Part shown: one piece after another, positions 14,564 through 23,667 of the stretch
Numbering within the stretch: position 1 is the stretch's first letter
Layout: each line of letters opens with the position of its first letter
Source of the DNA: Chloroflexota bacterium
Lineage (GTDB): Bacteria; Chloroflexota; Dehalococcoidia; UBA3495
Length of the DNA: 30,061 bases
NCBI GenBank assembly: GCA_022563275.1
Contig: JADFNR010000013.1
Span: 9,939-39,999, forward strand
Direction: 5' to 3'
Program-made: the position numbers and the translations under genes
The notes under the pieces: generated by a model
What the model was told of the DNA's origin: nothing
The model's input: only the letters and a program-made list of their open reading frames with translations
The model's database searches: none

Positions 14564-15337
14564 GTGGCGGATATCACCACCGTTACCTTTGACCTTTGGC
14601 AGACCCTGTTGCTGGATGAACAGGACCTGGGGCAAGCACGCGCCCTGGTCCGGCTTGAGGGCGCCCGCTCAGCCCTGGCCAAGACCGGCAAGCAATTTGA
14701 CCTTGACCACATCCGACATGCCTATCAGTCCTGCTTCCAGCAATGCACGGAGCTTCGGCGCCGCGGCCTGGATGTGACCTTCAGGGAGCAGGTCTCGATC
14801 TTCGTCAACCACATCGAACCCAGCCTGGCCAGCCGCCTGGATCCTGACGTGATGGATGAGATATCCCGGTCCTATTCGGACTCCTTCCTGGTCCACCCAC
14901 CGCCGGCACATGCCGACGCGGTCCAGGTCCTTCAGGGGGTCAAGGACATGGGCCTGAAGATGGGACTGATCTCCAATACTGGGATGACGCCGGGGTTCAC
15001 CTTTCGCAGCTACATGGAAGAGCAGGGGATGCTGAGCTATTTCCACACTCTGACATTCTCCGATGAGGTCAAGCTGGCCAAGCCTGGGAGCGAGATATTC
15101 ATGACGACCCTACGGGCTTTGGGCGCGACCCCGGAGCAGACCATCCATGTGGGCGACCACGTGATGAACGATGTGGTGGGCGCCAAGCGGTGCGGACTGA
15201 AGACGGTCTGGATATCCGGGTTCTACGAACGCGAGGACCCCGACGACCCCGAAACCGAACCGGACATCACCGTGTCTGGACTGGCTGAAGTGGTCCCGGC
15301 CGTGGCCAAGCTGGCCGGACGGGCGGTGAAGGGTTGA
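14564..15337 (+). CDS. HAD superfamily hydrolase (subfamily IA-like)
   Basis: About 257 residues if it starts at GTG 14564. Motif I is TFDLWQTLL near residue 8: the nucleophile Asp is present, but the usual second Asp (DxD) is Trp, as in some dehalogenase- and FDLxGTL-type members. A helical cap occupies roughly residues 20-105. Motif II is GLISNTGM, motif III the Lys of KLAKPGSEIF and motif IV HVGDHVMNDVVGA. The family hydrolyses phosphate esters or carbon-halogen bonds; the substrate is open. GGAG at 14549-14552 lies ahead of the GTG; no ATG is suitably placed. The next gene is a GT20 enzyme, and trehalose-type pathways use HAD phosphatases, but this subfamily differs from trehalose-phosphatase and a promoter separates the two genes. 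Confidence 0.82.
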   Translation: MADITTVTFDLWQTLLLDEQDLGQARALVRLEGARSALAKTGKQFDLDHIRHAYQSCFQQCTELRRRGLDVTFREQVSIFVNHIEPSLASRLDPDVMDEISRSYSDSFLVHPPPAHADAVQVLQGVKDMGLKMGLISNTGMTPGFTFRSYMEEQGMLSYFHTLTFSDEVKLAKPGSEIFMTTLRALGATPEQTIHVGDHVMNDVVGAKRCGLKTVWISGFYEREDPDDPETEPDITVSGLAEVVPAVAKLAGRAVKG

Positions 15338-15359
15338 AAGCCGGATAAAGGCTTATATC

Positions 15360-15387
15360 TTGACAATGGAAATACGCCGGTGATAGT
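15360..15387 (+). promoter_or_regulatory. Candidate sigma-70-type promoter upstream of the GT20 gene
   Basis: TTGACA (15360-15365) is followed after 16 bp by GATAGT (15382-15387). A perfect TATAAT also stands at 15416-15421, without a clear -35, and could be a second start point. Both lie within the 221-bp gap before the GT20 gene. Confidence 0.5.
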
Positions 15388-15558
15388 GTCGACTCGCTTG
15401 TATTTCCTGGTAAAATATAATACCTATCTGATTACATTCAACCGTTATCCGGTGGATTTGTTTACCGGAAAAGATTATTCAGGGCAAAACAGCCACGGCC
15501 GGATTTGTCTCTGACATAGGTGGCGGGATGCTAAAAAGGATCCTGACAGGAACGCAGC

Positions 15559-17058
15559 ATGGCTGACTCAGCCGAACTCAACGAACTGTGCCAAGCCGTT
15601 TTCGCACAGCGGCCACTTATCCTGGTGAGCAACCGGGGCCCGGTCGAGCATCAGATGACCGGCGACGGCCGCCCCGAAGCCCGCCGCGGCAGCGGCAGCG
15701 TGGTCACAGCCTTCAGCTCGCTGGCACAGAAATTCGAGTTCACCTGGGTGGCCAGCGCCATGGGGGAAGGCGACCGTGTCGTTTCCAACAACGGCCAGGG
15801 CCCCCACCTAAAATCTCCCCTCCCCGGGCACAAGATCAACCTGCGCTACGTGGTGACCCCGCGGCGCGTTTACCACAAGTACTACAACATCCTGTGCAAC
15901 CCGCTCCTCTGGTTCCTGCAGCACTACATGTGGAACCCGCCTTACAATCCCAATGTCGATGCCGCCGTGCATGACGCTTGGGAAACCGGCTACATACCGG
16001 TGAACCAGGCCTTCGCCAACGCCGTGATCGAAGAGTCCCGTGCCCTGGAACAGGCGCCTTTAGTCATCGGCCACGACTACCACCTGTACCTGATGCCGGA
16101 GTTCGTGCGTCAGGGCGTGCCGGAGGCCGTGATCCAGCACTTCATCCACATACCCTGGCCCACGCCCCAATACTGGCACATGATTCCCGACTACATCATT
16201 CGGCGCATCTGCGAGTCTCTGTGCGCCACCGACCTGCTGGGTTTCCAGACCATCGGGGATGTCCGCTGCTTCCTGGACACGGTCGAAGAGTTCGTTCCGG
16301 AGGTAACCGTTGACCGGATCAACCATACCGTTGCCCGGGATGGCCGCACCACTTCGGTGAAGGTCTACCCCATCTCCATCAACGTGGAGGAAGTGCAGCG
16401 CATCGCCAACTCCCCCCGGGCCCTGGATTATGAGACCAGGCTGTCCGCTGACGCCGGAGAATTCACCATCGTCCGCATCGACCGCGCCGAGCCCAACAAG
16501 AACATCGTTCGCGGCTTCCGGGCCTACGAACTGATGCTGACCCGCTACCCCGAACTGAAAGGCAAGGTCAAGTTCCTCGCCTTCTTGGTGCCTTCCCGCA
16601 CTCACATACGGCAGTATCAAAGGTACATGGACGAGATACAGCAGGTGATCCAACAGATCAACAACAACCACGGCACCGAGGACTGGCAGCCCATCGTGCC
16701 CTTCATAGAGAACAACTACACTCAGGCCATCGCAGGCATGAAGCTATATGACGTGCTTCTCGTGAACACGATCATCGAGGGCATGAACCTGGTGGCCAAA
16801 GAAGGCCCGGTGGTCAACAACCGCGACGGTGTGTTGGTCTTGTCCCAGAGCAGCGGCGTACACCACCAGCTTGCCGATGGGGCCATCAGCGTGTCGCCCA
16901 CCGACATCGAGGGCACCATGGAGGCGCTGCACCAGGCGATCACCATGTCCGCCGAAGACCGCAAGGACAGGGCGGCCCGGTTGGTCGAGTCAGTCTGCCG
17001 CGAGGATATCAACCACTGGCTCTACCAGCAGATGCACGACATCTCGGCCCTGTTGTAG
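15559..17058 (+). CDS. GT20 family glycosyltransferase, trehalose-6-phosphate synthase-like (divergent)
   Basis: 499 residues. The GT-B fold of OtsA-type enzymes, which join a nucleotide-sugar donor to a sugar phosphate, is evident from ILVSNRGPVEH (residues 21-31), RGSGSVVTAFSSL, GHDYHLYLMPEFV (residue 171 on, acceptor-side Asp173), HFIHIPWPTPQ, DLLGFQT and EGMNLVAKEGPVV (residue 407 on). The donor-site loops deviate. E. coli RLDYSKG is RIDRAEPNKN here (Arg306, with Lys314 three residues later than expected), and RDGMN is IEGMN (Asp to Glu407). This resembles the GT20 branch that includes VldE-like pseudoglycosyltransferases more than classical OtsA, by memory of motifs only. AGGA precedes the ATG. 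Trehalose, glucosylglycerol or another solute are all possible products. Confidence 0.8.
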   Translation: MADSAELNELCQAVFAQRPLILVSNRGPVEHQMTGDGRPEARRGSGSVVTAFSSLAQKFEFTWVASAMGEGDRVVSNNGQGPHLKSPLPGHKINLRYVVTPRRVYHKYYNILCNPLLWFLQHYMWNPPYNPNVDAAVHDAWETGYIPVNQAFANAVIEESRALEQAPLVIGHDYHLYLMPEFVRQGVPEAVIQHFIHIPWPTPQYWHMIPDYIIRRICESLCATDLLGFQTIGDVRCFLDTVEEFVPEVTVDRINHTVARDGRTTSVKVYPISINVEEVQRIANSPRALDYETRLSADAGEFTIVRIDRAEPNKNIVRGFRAYELMLTRYPELKGKVKFLAFLVPSRTHIRQYQRYMDEIQQVIQQINNNHGTEDWQPIVPFIENNYTQAIAGMKLYDVLLVNTIIEGMNLVAKEGPVVNNRDGVLVLSQSSGVHHQLADGAISVSPTDIEGTMEALHQAITMSAEDRKDRAARLVESVCREDINHWLYQQMHDISALL

Positions 17059-17261
17059 CTAGTCCTCACAAAGGGCGCCTCGTTGGCATAAGGCTTGGGG
17101 GAACCGACTTCGACACGGCCACCCGCCGGAAAACGAGGATGGATAATTGCCGTAGCTGGGTTTAAAGTAACAAGGAGGCGGCAATCCGCCCCACTTAGAA
17201 ACTCTTCACTCTCCAGCACGTTTTGGTCAAGGGCAATCTGGCCGTGGAGAAAACGGACCAC

Positions 17262-17837
17262 ATGGAACAATTGTTCAATCCAACCTTGCCTGACGGCGGG
17301 CGCCCAGAGATCCAGCTCTGCATCTTCCCGCACCTGCCTGAATTCCTGGTCATCGACAACCGGGAAGAAAATCCCCAGGTGTTGCTGCTCAATACCGACG
17401 ATGTTTTTGGCGAGGAATTCTACCGGACGGTGGAATCCGAGTTCTCCGAATCCCTGCGGTCATCCAGCGAATTCCTCTTTTCCCATTTCATGAACCTGCC
17501 CATCATCGTCGAGGAAACGGTACGGGACATCGCCATGACCTTCATCCTTGACCGGCTTGGGGTGCAGGTGGATGACGAAGATGAGATTCCGTCTGTGGTT
17601 GTCTACGTGGTCAGCGGCGGCGCCCTGACCACCCATGCTGGAAAGATACTCGAGGGCCTGAAGGACCTGATACACAGCAATTCCAAAGGCTCCGAATCAG
17701 ACCGGTGGGGAGAAACCATCGCCGACCTGCTGGAACGAGAAACCATCATCATGCAGAAGTTGAATGAGCAGCAGATGGCGGAGGCGCTCACCAGCGATTC
17801 CCCCGACTATTTCACCCTCTGGGAAAGCCGCAACTGA
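17262..17837 (+). CDS. Unrecognised 191-residue protein downstream of the GT20 gene
   Basis: I do not recognise the family. The protein begins MEQLFNPTLPDGG and is acidic. It mixes predicted beta-strands (IQLCIFPHL, FLVIDN, VLLLNTDD, SVVVYVVSGG) with a long helical C-terminus (WGETIADLLERETIIMQKL). No signal peptide, membrane segment or metal motif is evident. The glycine-containing VVYVVSGGALTT could be a small turn or ligand loop. The ATG at 17262 has GGAG at 17246-17249, a rather long spacing; GTG 17244 and TTG 17223 are in-frame alternatives. It lies 203 bp downstream of the GT20 gene on the same strand. A hairpin GGCGG/CCGCC occurs in the gap at 17176-17189. A functional link to the GT20 enzyme is only suggested by position. 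Confidence 0.62.
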   Translation: MEQLFNPTLPDGGRPEIQLCIFPHLPEFLVIDNREENPQVLLLNTDDVFGEEFYRTVESEFSESLRSSSEFLFSHFMNLPIIVEETVRDIAMTFILDRLGVQVDDEDEIPSVVVYVVSGGALTTHAGKILEGLKDLIHSNSKGSESDRWGETIADLLERETIIMQKLNEQQMAEALTSDSPDYFTLWESRN

Positions 17838-17939
17838 CCCCTCGTATTGTTTTGTGGACCGGCGCTCCCCAGTTGACCCCTCATTTCCTGGCGCGCCCCT
17901 CCCCCTCTCCCCTATAATCCCACCTATAGTTCCAGTCGC

Positions 17940-17959
17940 CATAGGGGCGCGGCAATGCC
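17940..17959 (+). repeat. Half copy of the TAGGGGCACGGCA repeat
   Basis: This segment matches 8823-8842 in 19 of 20 positions, but the right arm of the palindrome has decayed to CCTTACGG. It lies about 60 bp ahead of the luciferase-like gene. A TATAAT at 17913-17918, without a clear -35, precedes it. Confidence 0.65.
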
Positions 17960-18018
17960 CTTACGGCGACGGAATTTGCCTTCATTTCCGGATGGAAGTT
18001 TCGCCGCGGGAGCCATCG

Positions 18019-19035
18019 ATGGACCAAATAGGATTATCTATCAACACCAGGGGGGAAACCTCCGACGAAGAATTGATCTCCATTGCCCAACACGCTGACG
18101 AACAAGGGTATCACTCGTTCTGGGCTGCGGAGTCATGGGGCCGGGACGCTTTCACGGTACTGACCATGATCGCCTGCCACACCCAGAACCTGCGCCTGGC
18201 CACCGGCATCGTCAACGTGTTCAGCAGGACCCCCGCGCTCATCGCCCAGACCATCGCCTCCTTGGACATCTTGTCCAACGGCCGCGCCATCTTGGGGTTG
18301 GGCAGCAGCGGAAAAGTCGTGGTGGAGGGCTGGCACGGCGTGCCCTTCGATTCTCCCTTGGCACGGACCCGGGAGTATATCGAGATCATCCGCAAAGCCC
18401 TGAGCGGCGCCCCCGTGAACCACCAAGGCAAGTTCTACCAGATGGACCGGTTCCGCATGATCTCTCCGCCGGCGCAGGAGCGCCTGCCCATCTACATAGC
18501 CAGTTTGGGACCCAAGAACCTGTCCCTGACCGGCGAGGTCGCCGACGGATGGCTGCCCACCTGGGTGAACCGGGAGCGGCTGCCCGACCTGATGGAACAG
18601 ATCAGCCTCGGCGCGGCCAAATCCGGACGGAACATCTCCGATGTGACCATCGCCCCTTATCTCATGTGCTACACCGCCGACGGTCCCGAAGACCTGGCCC
18701 ACGGCGAGCAACTGCTGCGGGCCCACATGGCCTATTACATCGGAGGTATGGGAACGTTTTATTTCGAGAGTTTCAGCCGCGCCGGATTCACCACCGAAGC
18801 CCAGGCGATTCGGGACGCCTGGAGTTCCAAAAACCGGGATCAGGCCGCCGCCGCGGTGACGGACCAGATGCTGGAGAGCGTGGCGGTGTTGGGAGACGTC
18901 AAGCAATGCCAAGACCAGTTGGCCAAGTTCCGGCGGGCAGGGTTCGACATACCGATAGTCACCTTTCCCCACGGGATGGGCCTGGACGCCATCCGCCGCA
19001 CCATCTCGGCCCTTGCCCCGCGGGCGGGCGCTTAG
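18019..19035 (+). CDS. Luciferase-like (LLM class) flavin-dependent oxidoreductase
   Basis: 338 residues with the TIM-barrel pattern of the bacterial luciferase/F420-dependent family: IAQHADEQGYHSFWAAESWG, RLATGIVNVFSRTP, IASLDILSNGRAILGLGSSG, the YIEIIRKAL helix, VNHQGKFYQM, LPIYIASLGPKNLSLTGEVADGW (shared by F420-dependent reductase-type members) and a C-terminal RRAGFDIPIVTFPHG. Such enzymes use reduced FMN or F420 to oxidise or reduce small organics; cofactor and substrate cannot be fixed here. The ATG at 18019 has GGGAG six bases ahead; an upstream in-frame ATG at 17992 lacks one. Its stop codon overlaps the GTG start of the phosphoesterase gene by one base, so the two are translationally coupled. 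Confidence 0.9.
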   Translation: MDQIGLSINTRGETSDEELISIAQHADEQGYHSFWAAESWGRDAFTVLTMIACHTQNLRLATGIVNVFSRTPALIAQTIASLDILSNGRAILGLGSSGKVVVEGWHGVPFDSPLARTREYIEIIRKALSGAPVNHQGKFYQMDRFRMISPPAQERLPIYIASLGPKNLSLTGEVADGWLPTWVNRERLPDLMEQISLGAAKSGRNISDVTIAPYLMCYTADGPEDLAHGEQLLRAHMAYYIGGMGTFYFESFSRAGFTTEAQAIRDAWSSKNRDQAAAAVTDQMLESVAVLGDVKQCQDQLAKFRRAGFDIPIVTFPHGMGLDAIRRTISALAPRAGA

Positions 19036-19604
19036 TGACGGTCAACATCGGCGTGATATCGGACACCCACTCGGCGGGCAGCGGAAGAGACCTGCCGGTG
19101 AAGATCCTGGACGCCCTGCGCGGAGTGGATATGATCCTCCACTGCGGCGATCTTGAATGCCTGGGAGTCCTGGATTACCTGGAAGAGGTGGCCCCGGTGC
19201 TGGCGGTGCGGGGCTACGAGGACCCCTTGGAAGATGGCGGCCGTCTTTCCATGACGACCAGAGTGGTGAAGATCGAAGGCGTGTCCATCGGCATGGTCCA
19301 CGACATCCAGTGGCCTGGCCCTAAGATACCCACCACCCCAGACGGCACGGGGTTGGTGCTCCCAGACGGCGATGGGCGGGAGATCTTGGCCCGCAAGTTT
19401 AAAGAGCCGGTGGACGTGGTCCTATTCGGCGACACCCACGAGGAGTTGGTCATGCACTGGGACGGGGTCTTAATCATGAACCCCGGCAGCCCAACTTACC
19501 CAGGAAAACGCCACAAACGGGGCGTGCTGGGCACCATTGGCATGCTGGAAGTAAATGGGAAAGACGCCACCGGCCGGATCATCAACCTGGAAGACTCGCC
19601 GTAG
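19035..19604 (+). CDS. YfcE-like metallophosphoesterase with altered metal ligands
   Basis: 189 residues starting at GTG 19035, whose first base is the last base of the preceding TAG stop. The calcineurin-like order of motifs is clear: IGVISDTHS (Asp10, His12), ILHCGDLE (Asp39), LAVRGYEDP, GMVHDIQ (His89), VVLFGDTHEE (His135) and IMNPGSPTYPG. Three positions differ from canonical YfcE. The GNxD asparagine is Tyr61, the HGH motif is His-Asp, and the first His of GHTH is Asp133. The fold hydrolyses phosphodiesters with two metals. With these changes the enzyme may bind one metal differently, have another substrate or be inactive. Coupling to the luciferase-like gene suggests they act in one process. 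Confidence 0.85.
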   Translation: MTVNIGVISDTHSAGSGRDLPVKILDALRGVDMILHCGDLECLGVLDYLEEVAPVLAVRGYEDPLEDGGRLSMTTRVVKIEGVSIGMVHDIQWPGPKIPTTPDGTGLVLPDGDGREILARKFKEPVDVVLFGDTHEELVMHWDGVLIMNPGSPTYPGKRHKRGVLGTIGMLEVNGKDATGRIINLEDSP

Positions 19605-19610
19605 CGCCTC

Positions 19611-19837
19611 CGTCATTCCGGCAAAGGCCGGAACCGTAGGCGCGGGTTTCCAACCTGCCCTGCTTCGCAACTACCATTCTCAGCGAATCAGGTCGGCGCG
19701 ATGAGGACAAGCCAGACCTATCCTCTTCGACACGGTTGCGGGCCTGAAAGTGCGGGTTGGAAACCCGCCCCTACGCGGTCCTGCGCGGTCTCAATCACAA
19801 TCGAATTACGTGGATTCCGGCTTTCGCCGGAATGACG
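19611..19837. mobile_element. 227-bp nested inverted-repeat element
   Basis: The left end CGTCATTCCGGC-AAAG-GCCGGAA (19611-19633) and the right end TTCCGGC-TTTC-GCCGGAATGACG (19815-19837) are inverted copies of one repeat, each able to fold as its own hairpin. Inside them lies a second inverted pair (19636-19660 and 19751-19775). The layered layout, inverted outer ends plus inner inverted repeats and no coding content, parallels the element at 8605-8890. No target-site duplication is obvious. Confidence 0.6.
19636..19775. repeat. Inner inverted pair of the GTAGG-GCGGGTTTCCAACC repeat
   Basis: The left copy, with CGCGGGTTTCCAACCTGCCC, occupies 19636-19660. The right copy, with GCGGGTTGGAAACCCGC followed by CCCTACG, occupies 19751-19775 in inverse orientation. 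Another member stands at 26809-26830 (GCGGGTTTAAAACCCGC, then TCCTA). The hairpin arms are conserved and the loop bases vary. Confidence 0.7.
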
Positions 19838-19851
19838 AATGGCATAGAAAT

Positions 19852-19887
19852 AAGAAAAGGGCCGGTCGATCGACCAGCCCTTTTCTT
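19852..19887. terminator. Bidirectional intrinsic terminator
   Basis: AAGAAAAGGGC (19852-19862) pairs with GCCCTTTTCTT (19877-19887). Inside, the palindrome GGTCGATCGACC (19864-19875) extends the stem after one C/A mismatch. It lies between convergent genes (phosphoesterase on plus, pyrophosphatase on minus) and ends 14 bp from the pyrophosphatase stop. Confidence 0.9.
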
Positions 19888-19901
19888 GATCTTGGTTGTG
19901 C

Positions 19902-21941
<2,040 letters not shown>

Positions 21942-22025
21942 GAAGAGACTCTCTTAAAGGGACAGGTGTGGGCGGTTTGTCTACCAGTTAGTCCGGTCTA
22001 AACCGGCCTGTTTTTAGGCGTGCGC

Positions 22026-22054
22026 AACTTATCATATAGGCTTGAGGGTGTCAA
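22026..22054 (-). promoter_or_regulatory. Candidate promoter of the pyrophosphatase gene
   Basis: On the minus strand TTGACA (22049-22054) is followed after 17 bp by TAAGTT (22026-22031). TATGAT overlaps at 22031-22036. The -35 is perfect and the -10 weak. The start codon lies about 85 bp downstream. Confidence 0.45.
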
Positions 22055-22173
22055 GCGGATTTCGACGCCGCATACGCCTGTTTCGCACGTGTCTCGCCGC
22101 GGTGCAACAGCCAGTTGGCGGCGCGGAAATGGGCCTCAAAACCGGGCTTTAAAACCGGGACTCCGGGGGGGGG

Positions 22174-23439
22174 TTAAGGACTGTGTATGTCTATGTCCGG
22201 GAAGGCGATGGCCACCGCGAACCAGAGTGACCGCCGGGTGCTCACCCGTTCTAATCGGCTGCCCGCCAGAGGCCCGTCTCCGGCCCGGCCGGCAAAGTCC
22301 CAGGTGCTTCCCGTCTCCCGGTCGGTGAATCTTTCATCTTCCTGGTAGTCAAAAGTAAGCGTTCGTCCTCCGGTTGGCCCTTCTATGGTCCGGGAGAACG
22401 CTCCCACCGACCGGCCGCCAGAGGTGGTAAAGACCACGATGGCCTCACCGCCGACCTCGGCATTGACCGCGCCGTCGCCGATGACTCCCAGGGGGAACGC
22501 CGTGATGCCGCCGCCGGTCTCCACCGTCAGCACGATCTCACCGGCGGCGAGCCGTCCGTCCAGTTTGTCTTCATCCACCGGGAAGATGAACTGCCCCTTG
22601 TTGATGCGGTCTTGGTACCCACTGCCGAATCCGCTGCCGTAACGAGACCCCGCGAAGAGGGTCTCCAGGCCCCCCTGGGCGCCGGTGATCAGCAGGGTGT
22701 CAGGATGGAGGGCTTTCCACGCTCCCCAGGGCATGGTCGCCGATGGCAACGGCTTGAGCCGCGACCCGGTCAGGGTTCCAACAACGGCCTCGCCGGCCAC
22801 CTGGAACCAGTAAGACCCGGTCTGATGGTCGTACATCACCAGGTCCGACTGATATAGGGCGCTGGTGTTGCCGAAGGTGAGGGTCTGGCCGTCTACCTCC
22901 CGGCTGAAAACCACGCCGCTGAAGCACAGCGGGCAGTAGGTGATCAACAGGGGAACGCCGCCGATGGTGTCGTTGACAATCTCGTGGAAGTTCAGGATGT
23001 TTATGGGATAGGCAAAGGCCTCGCCGTCCGACTCGTAACCGAGGACCAGGTCGTCGTCGGCCAACCATGGCAGTGCGTCCACGCCTCCGTATGCCGGGAG
23101 GTCCACCGGAATGATGGCGTCCCGAAGGTCGGTTTGGAGTTCGTCCGAGATCTCGCTCAGGGGCACGAACTGGGCTCTGGTTCGGCCGAAGGTATCGAAA
23201 AGTATGTCCTCCAGGGGCACGCTATGGATGCTCCGGTCCAGGTCCGGAATGGTCCGGGGAACCGCTGAAGAGCCTTCCGGGACTATCGCGGCCGGCTTGG
23301 GGTTTTCAGCGGTGGACTGAATCGACGCGGTTGCTGGGGCGGCGTCCTCAGGTTGCGCCGGCGCCCCCGTTGGACCCGACCCGCCGCAGGCGGCGGCCAA
23401 CGTCAATAGGCCGGCGGCGAGTGCGGTCCAACGGTTCAT
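22174..23439 (-). CDS. DUF3179 family lipoprotein
   Basis: 421 residues from ATG 23439. The N-terminus MNRWTALAAGLLTLAAACGG is a lipoprotein signal with the acylated cysteine at 18. A low-complexity Ala/Pro/Glu linker follows to about residue 60. The DUF3179 core then shows AFAYPINILNFHEIVNDTIGG, LLITYCPLCFSGVVFSRE (Cys pair region), FGNTSALYQSDLVMYD, SYWFQVAGEAVVG, LPSATMPWGAWKALHPDT, FPLGVIGDG and GSTWDFAGRA. No biochemical function is established; the YCPLC motif suggests a redox or metal role, which is inference. A TTG at 23454 would add five residues before the same signal. It is divergent from the luciferase-like gene at 23668. Confidence 0.9.
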   Translation of the reverse strand: MNRWTALAAGLLTLAAACGGSGPTGAPAQPEDAAPATASIQSTAENPKPAAIVPEGSSAVPRTIPDLDRSIHSVPLEDILFDTFGRTRAQFVPLSEISDELQTDLRDAIIPVDLPAYGGVDALPWLADDDLVLGYESDGEAFAYPINILNFHEIVNDTIGGVPLLITYCPLCFSGVVFSREVDGQTLTFGNTSALYQSDLVMYDHQTGSYWFQVAGEAVVGTLTGSRLKPLPSATMPWGAWKALHPDTLLITGAQGGLETLFAGSRYGSGFGSGYQDRINKGQFIFPVDEDKLDGRLAAGEIVLTVETGGGITAFPLGVIGDGAVNAEVGGEAIVVFTTSGGRSVGAFSRTIEGPTGGRTLTFDYQEDERFTDRETGSTWDFAGRAGDGPLAGSRLERVSTRRSLWFAVAIAFPDIDIHSP

Positions 23440-23580
23440 GATTGACGGCTTCAACGATGATCCCCGCTATAAGATAAAGTGGCGGCCAATGATTTGATGC
23501 CGCCAACCGCCATTCCGGTACATCCCGACGTTACCGCCGGATAAAAGTAACCGCATCGCCGCCCAATAATGGGAAGCCGA

Positions 23581-23589
23581 TGCTATAAT
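23581..23589 (+). promoter_or_regulatory. Extended -10 promoter element
   Basis: TGCTATAAT fits the extended -10 form (TGn-TATAAT) with no recognisable -35. That is consistent with extended -10 promoters. It lies 78 bp before the start of the luciferase-like gene. Confidence 0.5.
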
Positions 23590-23667
23590 GCGGCACTAAC
23601 CGGCGCAGGCGTGCCCCTGCCAGCGGGCCCAGCCCAGCTTAGCATCCAACGGAGAAGGAAAAGCTAA

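Noticed and set aside
14564..17058. HAD hydrolase plus GT20 as a classical trehalose synthase/phosphatase pair
   Set aside because: The HAD protein is of the IA cap type rather than the trehalose-phosphatase type, lacks the DxD second Asp and is separated by its own promoter region, so pairing is not supported.
19470..19670. Minus-strand frame beginning MRSRAGWKPAPTVPAFAGMT
   Set aside because: Peptides of this kind come from reading through dispersed repeats, here 19611-19660.
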